Virus record (IMG/VR): IMGVR_UViG_3300007076_000006
Location: 1-59,205 of that record
DNA: 59,205 bases
Origin: a virus
Reading direction: 5' to 3' (one strand)
The notes beneath the pieces were generated by a model. It saw only the letters and a program-made list of their open reading frames with translations. It had not been told where the DNA came from and searched no databases. The translations under genes and the position numbers were made by a program. The number at the start of each line of letters is the position of its first letter. Within the stretch, counting starts at the first letter, position 1. This document shows, in pieces, positions 12,900-21,402 of this stretch.

Positions 12900-13366
12900 T
12901 AGGGTTTGGCTGCGCCGGCCAGGTCAGCGCCGGGAGCCGGCACGGGCTGCGCGGACACGCCGGCGGGGTTGGTCAGGGCGGCAATCGCCTGCTGGAGTGC
13001 GCTGCCGACGATGCCGACGGCAGGCGCCGGAATGCCGGCCTTGGACAACCCTGCGGATACGGCCTGGAGTGCCGCGACGGCTGCATTGCCACTGTCGATC
13101 GCCAGCGGGCCCACCGCGCCGGTTGCCGGCAATTGCGGATCGGGCCAGATGCCCGTCTGATCGTGAAAGGCGCGGAGCAGCGCGTTGTACTGCACCTTTG
13201 CCTCTTCGTAGACCAGCACGGCCTTCTTTTGCAGACCGATATCCTTCATCAGGGAATCGAGCTGCATCGGAACGCCATCCACGACTTGCGCGTCGTCGAG
13301 GACCGCCACGGCCCCTTCATAGGCCGCATTGATCAGAATCGCCTTGATGAGATACTTGTCGGCCAC
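12899..13366 (-). CDS. Hypothetical protein
   Basis: 155 residues. The N-terminal 70 residues are mixed alpha/beta (KYLIKAILINAAYEGAVAVLDD). The second half is small-residue rich and hydrophobic (GIPAPAVGIVGSALQQAIAALT), ending in a proline-rich tail. Part of the block of membrane and envelope genes. Not recognised. Confidence 0.55.
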   Translation of the reverse strand: MADKYLIKAILINAAYEGAVAVLDDAQVVDGVPMQLDSLMKDIGLQKKAVLVYEEAKVQYNALLRAFHDQTGIWPDPQLPATGAVGPLAIDSGNAAVAALQAVSAGLSKAGIPAPAVGIVGSALQQAIAALTNPAGVSAQPVPAPGADLAGAAKP

Positions 13367-13414
13367 GGTTCACCTCATTGGGGAAAACTTTCGGATTGGT
13401 CCTGAAGTTTAAGC

Positions 13415-14350
13415 TCAGCGACGCAAGGCATAGGCCGGCACGAACTGCTGTGGCCGGCTGGCCGGGGCCGCGGGCATCGGCACCGTTTGGGGCTGCGGTC
13501 TGGCCTGGCCGGGCGGCGGAGCGACGTCGGGCCGCACCTGCCCCGGCGGCGTGAGCGGGATCTGCTGCTGGGGCGCCGTGCCAGGGTCAATTTGTTGCCG
13601 CGGGGCTCCACCGATCGGGATCTGCTGGAGCGGAGCAGGGCCGATCGGAATGACCTGCATGGGCGGTCCGCCGATCGGGATCACCTGCATAGGGGGGCCA
13701 CCGATGGGGATCTGCTGCATGGGTGGACCGCCAATCGGGATCTGCTGGAGCGGCGGCGACAGATGGGGGGCGGCTTGTTGCTGACCACTGCCGGGGATTA
13801 GCAGGATATGCACCTGCGGTGCGGGCGCCGGCACTGGCGCCGGGGCCGCCGGCTGCTGGATGATGATCGGCGGCTGCGCGGGGGCCGGAGCCGGAGCTTG
13901 GCGCTGGGCCTCGAGCGCCGCAATCCGCTGCTGGAGGACCTGGATCTGGATCGCTTCGCGCCAGCCGAACAGGCTCGTATGGCTCACGTGGGGGGCCGGC
14001 CGCGGCGGCTCGGCCGATACGGTACCTGCCAGTGCCCCGATTGCCAGGGCGGCGAACAGAAAGGGCAAGACGGCCCCCGCGGCAGTCTTGGCGATGCTCG
14101 CAGCCGACGCCGCCGGAGCGGCCAGCAGGGCCGTATCCTTGAGCTGCGTTCGCGCCTGGATGTACGTGCTGGCCATCTGCCACAGGGCGACGATGCTGAA
14201 CACGCCGGCGATCGCCGTCGCCAGGTGCGAAGAGATTTCGTTGGCCTTGTCCTGGCTGATGACGCCGATGCTCACGACGAAGACCATGATCTTGCCGATG
14301 AGCACGATGTAGGACTCGCTGGATTTCCAGCCGGGCTTCAGGTCGTTCAT
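13415..14350 (-). CDS. Membrane protein with tandem QQIPIGGPPM repeats
   Basis: 311 residues from the ATG at 14350. Two or three hydrophobic helices occupy the first 130 residues (IVLIGKIMVFVVSIGVI; GAVLPFLFAALAIGALAG). A coiled-coil-like segment (IQVLQQRIAALEAQRQ) and a proline/glutamine-rich tail follow, with five decapeptide repeats. The tail would be outside the membrane and extended. Possible roles are envelope interaction, superinfection exclusion or lysis; none is proven. Confidence 0.6.
   Translation of the reverse strand: MNDLKPGWKSSESYIVLIGKIMVFVVSIGVISQDKANEISSHLATAIAGVFSIVALWQMASTYIQARTQLKDTALLAAPAASAASIAKTAAGAVLPFLFAALAIGALAGTVSAEPPRPAPHVSHTSLFGWREAIQIQVLQQRIAALEAQRQAPAPAPAQPPIIIQQPAAPAPVPAPAPQVHILLIPGSGQQQAAPHLSPPLQQIPIGGPPMQQIPIGGPPMQVIPIGGPPMQVIPIGPAPLQQIPIGGAPRQQIDPGTAPQQQIPLTPPGQVRPDVAPPPGQARPQPQTVPMPAAPASRPQQFVPAYALRR
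13611..13760. repeat. Five tandem 30-bp coding repeats
   Basis: Five nearly identical 30-bp units beginning CCGATCGGGA (13611, 13641, 13671, 13701, 13731) encode the decapeptide QQIPIGGPPM and close variants. Being a multiple of three, copy number can change without a frameshift. Confidence 0.9.
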
Positions 14351-14364
14351 TCGAGCGCTCACTT

Positions 14365-14523
14365 TCAGCGGTTGCCCAAGAACATCGATCGAAGATCGCT
14401 CACGATTTGCCGCGCGTCGGCCGCCGTCTCCCGGAGCAAGCGAACCGGCTCGATGCACGCCGCCAGGCCGATGCACAGGCCCAGCAGAAAGCCGATCAGC
14501 GGGTTGCGGAGTACCGGTCGCAT
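14365..14523 (-). CDS. Small membrane protein or lipoprotein-like peptide
   Basis: 52 residues starting MRPVLRNPLIGFLLGLCIGL. A hydrophobic stretch to LAACIEP resembles a lipobox (LAAC), followed by a helical RETAADARQIVSDLRSMFLG. A small outer-membrane lipoprotein spanin would look like this. No clear ribosome site; it is probably coupled to the upstream gene. Confidence 0.5.
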   Translation of the reverse strand: MRPVLRNPLIGFLLGLCIGLAACIEPVRLLRETAADARQIVSDLRSMFLGNR

Positions 14524-14585
14524 GGGTTGCTTGCATGTGGGCGGTGTTGATCCGCCGCATGGTCATTTCGGCCTTGGCGTCCGCA

Positions 14586-14810
14586 TCACTCATTGCGGGC
14601 GATCGCCGCGTTGGAGAGGAACATCACCTCGTCGAGGGCATTGAGCGCCCGGGCCTGTTCCGGGCTGCACGGCGTCAGCTCGACGATCTTTTCGGCGAGC
14701 TTCAGGCACTCGCCGCGGATGGCGGCGTAGCGGTCCGTCTGGTCGCCCTTGGGGGCGTGGTAGACGAAACGGTTCGCAAGCTGCTCGGCGGTCGGCTTCT
14801 GGAACTGCAC
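14586..14810 (-). CDS. acb2: Acb2-like cyclic-nucleotide sponge (anti-CBASS)
   Basis: 74 residues from a GTG at 14810, preceded by AAAAGGGGAA at ideal spacing. The pattern VYHAPKGDQTDRYAAIR, then LAEKIVELTPCSPEQARAL and the C-terminal VMFLSNAAIARNE matches the Acb2/Vs.4 family of small helical phage proteins. These bind cyclic di- and trinucleotides as hexamers and block CBASS signalling. The ending with NxAIARN is the family's most recognisable part. Assignment is from motif recall and is fairly secure. It lies among late accessory genes. Confidence 0.8.
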   Translation of the reverse strand: MQFQKPTAEQLANRFVYHAPKGDQTDRYAAIRGECLKLAEKIVELTPCSPEQARALNALDEVMFLSNAAIARNE

Positions 14811-15210
14811 AGGTTTCCCCTTTTGTTGGAGAGGAGATTTCGGCCATTTCACGCGGCGCGCTCTCGCGCGCCGGACAGACCGGCGAGCCGCATTCCCCTC
14901 CCACGCACGGGCAAGGGACGCAGTCGCACGTCGCCTTCAGCTTCGCCGGCTGCCGATCCTCGCAGACGGCCGGTATTGGGAGTTGTGGTACCGGCATCGG
15001 AGCTGGTCCCAGCATCGGCGGCGGCAGGGTGGGAAGCGGTTGCGGCCCGATGATCCACGGAGGCGGACAGGGCGCTTCCGGTCGCTGCCGCTCGTCGTGG
15101 ATCCCGAGGCGGTAGCCCATGAGCGTACCGCCGACGGCCCCGGCGCCCAGGATGAGACCCAGCGCGAACATGCCGAACAGGGCGAGCCAGCCGCGGCCGG
15201 AATCGTTCAT
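14590..15210 (-). CDS. Membrane-anchored proline/cysteine-rich protein
   Basis: 206 residues if the frame is read to its stop. The N-terminal helix (LALFGMFALGLILGAGAVGG) anchors it, followed by proline-rich and cysteine-rich segments (CDCVPCPCVGGECGSPVC). The last 70 residues are an alternate-frame reading of the acb2-like gene, and this long overlap is unusual. The real product may end earlier through a sequence error or frameshift. An inner spanin-like role is possible. Confidence 0.5.
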   Translation of the reverse strand: MNDSGRGWLALFGMFALGLILGAGAVGGTLMGYRLGIHDERQRPEAPCPPPWIIGPQPLPTLPPPMLGPAPMPVPQLPIPAVCEDRQPAKLKATCDCVPCPCVGGECGSPVCPARESAPREMAEISSPTKGETCAVPEADRRAACEPFRLPRPQGRPDGPLRRHPRRVPEARRKDRRADAVQPGTGPGAQCPRRGDVPLQRGDRPQ

Positions 15211-15254
15211 CGCACAACTCCTTTGGGCTCAGACTGAGCCAGGTCGCTGGTCGG

Positions 15255-16166
15255 TCAGGACGGGGCCGCGCGGCGCTGTGGTGCCGGCTGCGGCAAAGGT
15301 CGCTGCGGGGCTTGCTGCGGGCCGAGCTGCCGCGGCTCCGCGCGGTTGGGCGGCGGTGCGCCAGCGTCGCCGCCGGCGAGCCAGCCGTAGCCGCTGCGGT
15401 CGAGGAAGGCGACGATGGTCTCGTGGCTGACGTAGATCCCCGCGCCGCCGCGCGCGACCTCGGCGAAGTTCGGCTTGGTGCCTGTCCCGCCGCGCGTCGC
15501 GTCCCGGGCCCGGGGCCCGCTGTAGCCGTGGCAGACGCCGACCAGGTGGCCGGCCTCGTTGATAAGCGCCCCGCCGCTGCGGCCGTGCCAGGGGCGCTCG
15601 CGCGTCTCGGTCATGCGGGTCAGGACCGTGGCCGGCCGCTCGGTCATTGGCCACTTCATTTCGTCATAGCCGACCGATAAGGCGACCTTGCACTGGCCTG
15701 CCGCGCGCGGGGCGATCGGGCAGACGTAAGGCAGGGGGCCGACGTCAAACTCGATCAGCACCAGGTCGTCATCGTCGGGACGCCCGATCGCGCGCACGCG
15801 GCTCTTGGCCGGCTGCGGTTTGTCCGGCGTCGGGTGGGGCACGTCAAAAGCCATCGGCTTGGTGCGGAGATCGCGGCCGTTGCCATCCCGGCCGTAGTGC
15901 CCGTGGGCGCACGTCAGGATGTAGCTCTTGCCCGGGGACGTGGCGACAACGGAGCCGCTGATACCGTGGCTGGGGATACGGATGACGGCCAGAGCGGCTT
16001 GCTGTTGCGCCGACGTCGCGGCGCAGAGGCTCGTCCCGGACGGCTCATCGAAGCTCGATGATTCGGCGACCCCCGGCGATTGCGCAGAGGCACGGGGGAC
16101 GTGACCCAAGCCGACTATGGCTGAGAGGAGGAAGAGAGAGAGGAGAGGGGATCGCTTGGAATGCAC
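15255..16166 (-). CDS. Exported trypsin-like serine protease
   Basis: 303 residues. Signal peptide at 1-29 (LLSLFLLSAIVGLGHVPRASA). The catalytic triad is H88 (TCAHGH), D134 (DDDDLVLIEF) and S197 (HGRSGGALI), the chymotrypsin/trypsin fold. The C-terminal 55 residues are proline/glutamine-rich. It should act outside the cytoplasm. In a host with a protein-rich envelope, such a protease could help in lysis or release. No peptidoglycan hydrolase was recognised in the window. Confidence 0.85.
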   Translation of the reverse strand: MHSKRSPLLSLFLLSAIVGLGHVPRASAQSPGVAESSSFDEPSGTSLCAATSAQQQAALAVIRIPSHGISGSVVATSPGKSYILTCAHGHYGRDGNGRDLRTKPMAFDVPHPTPDKPQPAKSRVRAIGRPDDDDLVLIEFDVGPLPYVCPIAPRAAGQCKVALSVGYDEMKWPMTERPATVLTRMTETRERPWHGRSGGALINEAGHLVGVCHGYSGPRARDATRGGTGTKPNFAEVARGGAGIYVSHETIVAFLDRSGYGWLAGGDAGAPPPNRAEPRQLGPQQAPQRPLPQPAPQRRAAPS

Positions 16167-16280
16167 CTCGGCCCCTTGGGCCTCACCTAGATCCCATTAT
16201 CCCAAATCCGGCATCGCGATTGCAAACGAAATTGGCGCGTTTCATTGAGCGACTCGCTGCGCATGTCTCGCTGCGCATGG

Positions 16281-16316
16281 AAACGGCCGGGGCAGCAGTG
16301 AGGCCCTGCCCCGGCC
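16281..16316 (-). terminator. Hairpin terminator
   Basis: A perfect 12-bp stem (16284-16295 with 16305-16316, CGGCCGGGGCAG type) with a 9-base loop, followed on the minus strand by TTTCC. It lies in the 190-bp gap after the 16357-16758 gene. The T-run is short, so it may only attenuate. Confidence 0.55.
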
Positions 16317-16356
16317 GCGCTCAAGCCCGGACGACGCTGTCCGGCCAACGTGGCTC

Positions 16357-16758
16357 CTACGGCTCGTCCTTGTTCCGCTTGGCCGCGACCTGGTCGGCGA
16401 GCTGCCGGACCGCGCGGGCCAACTCGCGGGTGCTCGCCCGCTCTTCCTTGATCGCGGTGACCAGGTCGGCCATAACGCCGTGCGCCTGCCGGGCGTCCTC
16501 GCGCATGCCGCGCAGCTCGGCCTGCTGGGCCTTGATGGCCTCTTCGTGCAGCCGGTTGCTGCTGTATAGAGTGTAAGCCAAGAGCGCGCAGACGACGCCG
16601 GCCAAACCGAGATTGGTGACCTGTTTGGCCCAGCCGGATAGGCCGAGGAAGCGGTCCGCGGCGGTGCCGTTTGAGCTGTAATCGCCGTAGTGATTGGCGG
16701 GGACCTTCGCGGAGCTGATGACCTGCTCGCGGTCCGTGTTGGCGTCGGTGCTCGCCAT
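16357..16758 (-). CDS. Membrane protein with coiled coil
   Basis: 133 residues. One membrane helix (about 45-66, VTNLGLAGVVCALLAYTLY) is followed by a long charged coiled coil (70-125, EEAIKAQQAELRGMREDARQ). The topology is N-terminus inside, coil outside, like spanins or tail-associated membrane proteins. Located between the adhesin and the exported protease. Confidence 0.55.
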   Translation of the reverse strand: MASTDANTDREQVISSAKVPANHYGDYSSNGTAADRFLGLSGWAKQVTNLGLAGVVCALLAYTLYSSNRLHEEAIKAQQAELRGMREDARQAHGVMADLVTAIKEERASTRELARAVRQLADQVAAKRNKDEP

Positions 16759-16794
16759 TGAGTACCTCCCGTGCTGCTCTGTTTGCGTTCGCGC

Positions 16795-19488
16795 TTAGAA
16801 AATCCGCCCCGGCTCCTGGTGCTGCGACGCCCCCACGTCCGGAAATCCCGTTTGCCCGGTGTAAGCGGCCTGCGTGGCCAGGAACTTGCCCCGGCCCTGC
16901 CCCCTGGCTTGGGCTGAGACGATTGTGAAATCCCCGTTGGCGGGATCGCGCCATGGGTTCGTGGGGATAGTGTAAGTGATGCTTCCTTCGATCTCGCTCG
17001 GCACCCCAGCGATATTCGCGTTGCTGTTGGCATCCGCGCCCGAGCCGAATCCGCAATTGGAAACGGAAATCGGATTGGTGCCGGCAGAACGATTAACGCC
17101 GTTGATGTTCCTGCAAAAGTTAGAGTTGCGGACAAAAACGCTGCCGGCCGAGCTTTCGATGCCATCCTTGCCGTTGTTGTAAAATTCGCAGTTTTCCACA
17201 AACGCATGGCCGCCGCTGGAACTAACGAGAATCCCGTCACGGCCATTCGTGTCGAAAATGCAGCCGATAAAAGTGTGCGTCGTGTTAGCCGTAACGATCA
17301 CAGCGTCGGTATTCGATCCGGCGTTGTCGTGGAAAGTGCAATCGAGCAAAGTCACGGCCCGCGCAGTTCCGGCCAAAGTAAAGGCCGGGACTCCGGCATT
17401 GTTGTTTTTGTTGGCAAGATAGAATTCGCACGACTCGAATTTCGCAGAGAGAGCGCTCAAAGACACCAGCGACCCAGCCGAATCATGGAAGACGCAGCGC
17501 CGAAAGACGGAGGCCGTGCCGGCTATGAGTAACGTGGCGCTTCCGGTGCTGCCGTTGTTGGAAAACTCGATGTCTTCGTACACTCCTTGCGCCAGTGTAG
17601 TAATGGTGTAGGAGGCCCCAACCGTGCCGCCGTCCACCTTTGCTCGCCCCCCGTCCCGGGGCGTTGTGGTATATCCTGCCGAGATGGCAGGCCCGTTGAC
17701 GGCAGCGGCGGCAGCCCCCGTCATGGTATAAGTTGTGCCTGTCTTCCAATTGATCGAGATGAAATTGCCGCTCACGTCCGTGAATAGACTCAGGCCGCCC
17801 AAGTTGTATGGGAAAAAGCTCGTACCATTTGGCCCCTTGAGCGCGCCGCCGCAAGTCGCCGTGATGCCGCTGGCGGCCGTCGCCGTCTGAACGCCCATTA
17901 GCGATCCATTGGCATTGCCAACATCTATGCTTGCCCCGCCCGCGTTGATAGCCAGGATGCGAGAAATCTGCGTGGCAATCGTTCCGCCATCGGCCATGAA
18001 TGCAACCAGTTCGCCTACAGAGCGGCCGGAGAATGGCGTGCCGGCTGCCGCAGTCCAACGATCACTCGTACCACCAGCGCCGCCGCCTTGGGTGTAAGCG
18101 CCGTTCGTGGACACGAGCGGCGAGGCCTCGGTCGTGTGGCCGCTGCGTGTGTTGGAACCATTCGCGGCATCGAGATAGATTTCGAGGTAGGAAACCGCCA
18201 TAGGTATCACCGCTGGAATTGCTGAAAGTTCGTTGGAAAGCGGGCCTTCGCCGGTACCATCAACCGCAGAAACCTTGTAGTAGTAGCGCGTCCCGTTTGT
18301 GAGTCCTGGGCCATCTCGAAAAAAGATGCTGGTCAAGCCCTGGATTGTTAACGCTTCGCCGCCCGGCGCAATCCCTCGGTAAACCTTGTAGGTTGTCGCA
18401 CCGCCAGGATTTGCCCAGCCAAGCAGAATCTGTCCGTTGCCTGGCACGGCGCTTTGCAAGACCGGGGCGCCAAGAACCGGAACCACCGATTGCTCATTGG
18501 ACAGCGGGCCTTCCCCGCCCCCGTTGGTCGCGGTGACCTTGTAGAAATAGGTCGTGCCGTTCGTAAGACCGGTGTCGGTGTAGCTGTGCGTCGTCCCATC
18601 AAGCGTCTTCGGGAGTCCGGGGGCCAGCAAGGTTTCGGTGCCGCTGCTCGTGCTGCGGTAGACACTGTATGTCGTGGCCTCCCGAAGCTCCGTCCAGGTG
18701 AGCGTTGCTTGAGCCGAACCGGCCACGACAGAGTTGAGCGTCGGCGCGACGGGGACGACTGGAACAACGGCCGTGATCGTGACGTTCTCGCCGCCAGCCT
18801 GGACGAGCGTTTGGATGGCAGACGAAAAGCTGCTGACCGAAGAATCAAAGCTGGCAAAAGTACCGCTGATGGCATGATGCTCACCCACAAGAACCGGAAT
18901 GCCGCCGAGGATGGCGAACGACGGTCCACCACTGTCGCCGCCTTCGTATTCAAACTCGTCCGGGTTGAAACCGACGGCATGATCGTTGACGTACTCAAAT
19001 TCCTGCTTGTAACCACTTGTCGGCTGGTTATAGAGAACATCGACGTTGTTCCGGCCAAACCGCTGATCGGCCATGATGCCGCCATAGGCCACCCCGAACC
19101 CGACGCCGACCACCTCCAGTCCAAGCTCACCGGCATAACCAGACCCAATCGGAAACCGTTTCACCCAAGAGGGAGCAGGGGTCGAGAGGCGGCCCAAGCA
19201 CACGTCCGCCTGGGCGTCGACCTGCTGGAACGATACGGCTGCCGGCATGTCAACAAAGTCGGCCGGATCGGTGCTGCGCCAAAAGCGCACCCCACTGACG
19301 CCACCGCCGGGAAAATGGTTGGCGGTGATGAAGTACGTGTCGCTGATAAGACAGCACCAGCCGACCGGGTTGCCGTTGAAGATGCCGCGGCCGACCCCAG
19401 ACCAATCGTAAGCCTGCCAGCCGAACGCCTTGTCGCCGCCGACGTAAAAGCGGTCGTGGCGTTGCGGAGTGTAACCGAGGACCTGCAC
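16795..19488 (-). CDS. Adhesin/tail-spike-like protein: protease + two FN3 + beta-helix
   Basis: 897 residues. Residues 1-240 form a trypsin-like protease with H58 (TANHF), D95 (DVCLGRL) and S186 (GGDSGGPSF). Two fibronectin type III domains follow (about 245-335 and 340-425; TYFYKVTATNGGGEGPLSN and RYYYKVSAVDGTGEGPLSN). From about 440 to the end is a right-handed parallel beta-helix with repeated short rungs (CEFYNNGKDGI, CIFDTNGRDGI). It could bind and cut a surface protein during adsorption. The third part has lower GC than its neighbours. No signal peptide is evident. Confidence 0.8.
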   Translation of the reverse strand: MQVLGYTPQRHDRFYVGGDKAFGWQAYDWSGVGRGIFNGNPVGWCCLISDTYFITANHFPGGGVSGVRFWRSTDPADFVDMPAAVSFQQVDAQADVCLGRLSTPAPSWVKRFPIGSGYAGELGLEVVGVGFGVAYGGIMADQRFGRNNVDVLYNQPTSGYKQEFEYVNDHAVGFNPDEFEYEGGDSGGPSFAILGGIPVLVGEHHAISGTFASFDSSVSSFSSAIQTLVQAGGENVTITAVVPVVPVAPTLNSVVAGSAQATLTWTELREATTYSVYRSTSSGTETLLAPGLPKTLDGTTHSYTDTGLTNGTTYFYKVTATNGGGEGPLSNEQSVVPVLGAPVLQSAVPGNGQILLGWANPGGATTYKVYRGIAPGGEALTIQGLTSIFFRDGPGLTNGTRYYYKVSAVDGTGEGPLSNELSAIPAVIPMAVSYLEIYLDAANGSNTRSGHTTEASPLVSTNGAYTQGGGAGGTSDRWTAAAGTPFSGRSVGELVAFMADGGTIATQISRILAINAGGASIDVGNANGSLMGVQTATAASGITATCGGALKGPNGTSFFPYNLGGLSLFTDVSGNFISINWKTGTTYTMTGAAAAAVNGPAISAGYTTTPRDGGRAKVDGGTVGASYTITTLAQGVYEDIEFSNNGSTGSATLLIAGTASVFRRCVFHDSAGSLVSLSALSAKFESCEFYLANKNNNAGVPAFTLAGTARAVTLLDCTFHDNAGSNTDAVIVTANTTHTFIGCIFDTNGRDGILVSSSGGHAFVENCEFYNNGKDGIESSAGSVFVRNSNFCRNINGVNRSAGTNPISVSNCGFGSGADANSNANIAGVPSEIEGSITYTIPTNPWRDPANGDFTIVSAQARGQGRGKFLATQAAYTGQTGFPDVGASQHQEPGRIF

Positions 19489-19504
19489 ACATCACCCCAC
19501 CCGC

Positions 19505-19945
19505 TCATTTGAACGCGGCGTCCACCGTCACGTCGCTGGCAGTTGGGGCCGTGTTGCCGCCGTCGGCCTGCTCGACGCAGGCCCGGATCGCGATGCCGTT
19601 GGCGAAGACCACACCGGTGGGGACGGCCAGGAGTGTGCCCGATGCGAGAGCCGGCAGCTTGTAGCGCAGCACGGGGGTATCCCCGGAGGTTGCGGCGCTC
19701 CCCTTGTCGTACACCTTGAGCCAGCGGTCGGCGTTGGCCTGGTTCGACGCGAAGAGGTGATAGAGCTGCCCGGCGCTGGCCTTGATCGGGGTGACGCCGG
19801 TATTCTGCACGTCGAGGTTGCTGTAGGGCGTGCAGCCGCCGGAGGTGCCGGCTGAGGGATTGACCGGTAGCGGATTCGCGTCGCTGATCGTCTTGGTGTT
19901 CGGATCGGCCGAGCTGGGCTGCCCGTAATGCACGTAGTTCGACAT
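19505..19945 (-). CDS. Hypothetical virion protein
   Basis: 146 residues, beta-rich (YHLFASNQANADRWLKVYDK; LPALASGTLLAVPTGVVFANGIAIRACVEQADGG). The composition and the position between the adhesin and the methyltransferase suggest a tail or capsid accessory protein. Similar short structural proteins occur in other phages, from memory. No catalytic motif. Confidence 0.55.
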   Translation of the reverse strand: MSNYVHYGQPSSADPNTKTISDANPLPVNPSAGTSGGCTPYSNLDVQNTGVTPIKASAGQLYHLFASNQANADRWLKVYDKGSAATSGDTPVLRYKLPALASGTLLAVPTGVVFANGIAIRACVEQADGGNTAPTASDVTVDAAFK

Positions 19946-20047
19946 GCGGCGGCTCCTTCGCTGGGGATGCTGCGCGGCAGCGGAGTCAGCCGTCTATCGT
20001 CGCAGAGGGGCGGCGGGGCGTGCCAGCATGGCAGGGCGGCTCAGAGA

Positions 20048-20719
20048 TCAAACCCTCTTCGCCATGAACGCCTGGCCCAGATCCCACAGCCGAATATCGA
20101 GGATGGAAAAGCCGATGCGTTCCAGCTCGTAGCGCAGGGCCAGTGGTGAGAAAAGTTGCAGGTGCGCACGCTGATAGCCGGCCGTTTGCACGCCGGGCGT
20201 CGGGCGTGGCGTCTGGAGCTGAAGCAGCCCTCCGTGGGCCAGGGCCTCCCGCATTTCCACCAGCATTTGCCGCCAGCCGGGCACGTGCTCGATCACTTCC
20301 CGGCAGTTGAGCGCTTGGTACCGCTGGGGGAAGAGGTTGGCGCGGAAAACAGGGGCAATGGTCGTGTGCGGTCCCAGATTCGCCTCGGGGAACACGTCGA
20401 ACCCGTGAACCCGCCAGCCATCGTCCTGCATGGCCGTCAGCATCAGGCCGTCGCAGTGGCCCACGTCGACGAAGTCGCGACCGGCGCACTGGGGCTTGTA
20501 GTCGCGGAACCACTCGACGTTGCTGCGGAGCTGCTCCAGCCGCGCCTCGCGCGATTCGGCCTGGGCATGATGCGTCATGTAAAAGGGGTTGTACATCGCG
20601 GGATCGTACAAGGCGTTCGAGCTGTCGGAGAAACAGCACCAACAGCGCTCCCAGACAGTCTCGTCTGCGCCGATCCACAATGGTAAGCAACCGTCCGTCC
20701 CGCATACGCGACAGCGCAT
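20048..20719 (-). CDS. SAM-dependent methyltransferase
   Basis: 223 residues from the ATG at 20719 (TGATG overlap). An N-terminal zinc ribbon (CRVCGTDGCLP, then CWCCF) precedes a class I methyltransferase fold: motif I FVDVGHCDGLML, then VHGFDVFPE and NCREVIEHVPGWRQML, as in methyltransferases acting on small molecules or sugars. It is coupled to an oxygenase and a glycosyltransferase-like gene, so a common pathway of glycan or protein decoration is likely. Confidence 0.75.
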   Translation of the reverse strand: MRCRVCGTDGCLPLWIGADETVWERCWCCFSDSSNALYDPAMYNPFYMTHHAQAESREARLEQLRSNVEWFRDYKPQCAGRDFVDVGHCDGLMLTAMQDDGWRVHGFDVFPEANLGPHTTIAPVFRANLFPQRYQALNCREVIEHVPGWRQMLVEMREALAHGGLLQLQTPRPTPGVQTAGYQRAHLQLFSPLALRYELERIGFSILDIRLWDLGQAFMAKRV

Positions 20720-21402
20720 CAGTCCCTCCGGGGCACGTAGAGGGCGCGGCAGCGACAAGCCCAAGGCCTGGGCGGCGCCAGATAGTAGACCGCCAGTGAG
20801 GCGCGGGGGCAGTTTCCGTCTACCGGCAAGACCCCGTGATAAGCCGTCTCACCGGCTTCCCAGATCACGACCCTGCCAAATTCCGGATCGATGGTGCGGA
20901 CAACGGTCCGGCCGCTGTCGTCGAGTAATGCCAGCTCGCCGCCCTGGGGATCGGGCTCAGGCGAAAGGAAGGCGATCAAGTTGACGCGGCGTTCCAGGCC
21001 GGAGGGGTGCAGCGCATAGTCCAGGTGCGGTTGCAACCAGCCACCCGGTTCCATCAGGTGGACCCCGCCGCCGTAACGCTTCGGGTCGGTTTCAAGATCG
21101 GCGATGCCGGTCAGCTCGCGGAGACGCCCGAGAAAAGACTGACCGATGAAGGTCTGATAAATCCCAGCGATCCACTGCCCCAGGGCGCCGAGATCCTCGG
21201 TCGCCCATTTGAGCCGCTCGCAGTCGTTGTCATACTTGATCCACTTCGCCCAGGTACCCGGCAGCTCGGGCGCGTGCCTGGCGCGCAGCCAGTCGCCGAT
21301 CACTTCCCGCCACGCGGCGTTCCAGAGGTTCGCCGTGCCGGAGTCGTCCAGGGCGTTGCCTATCCAGTGACGGAAAGGCCCTGCCTGTTCTCTGACTTCC
21401 AC
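20719..21402 (-). CDS. 2-oxoglutarate/Fe(II) dioxygenase
   Basis: 227 residues. I chose the GTG at 21402 because CGGAG lies eight bases upstream; this overlaps the preceding gene by 43 bp. The HxD...H...R set is visible: H126 and D128 (LQPHLDYA), H189 (TAYHGVLP) and R200 (RASLAVYYL), the prolyl-4-hydroxylase-like double-stranded beta helix. It hydroxylates an unknown substrate using 2-oxoglutarate and oxygen. Genomic coupling suggests it acts with the flanking methyltransferase and glycosyltransferase. Confidence 0.85.
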   Translation of the reverse strand: MEVREQAGPFRHWIGNALDDSGTANLWNAAWREVIGDWLRARHAPELPGTWAKWIKYDNDCERLKWATEDLGALGQWIAGIYQTFIGQSFLGRLRELTGIADLETDPKRYGGGVHLMEPGGWLQPHLDYALHPSGLERRVNLIAFLSPEPDPQGGELALLDDSGRTVVRTIDPEFGRVVIWEAGETAYHGVLPVDGNCPRASLAVYYLAPPRPWACRCRALYVPRRD

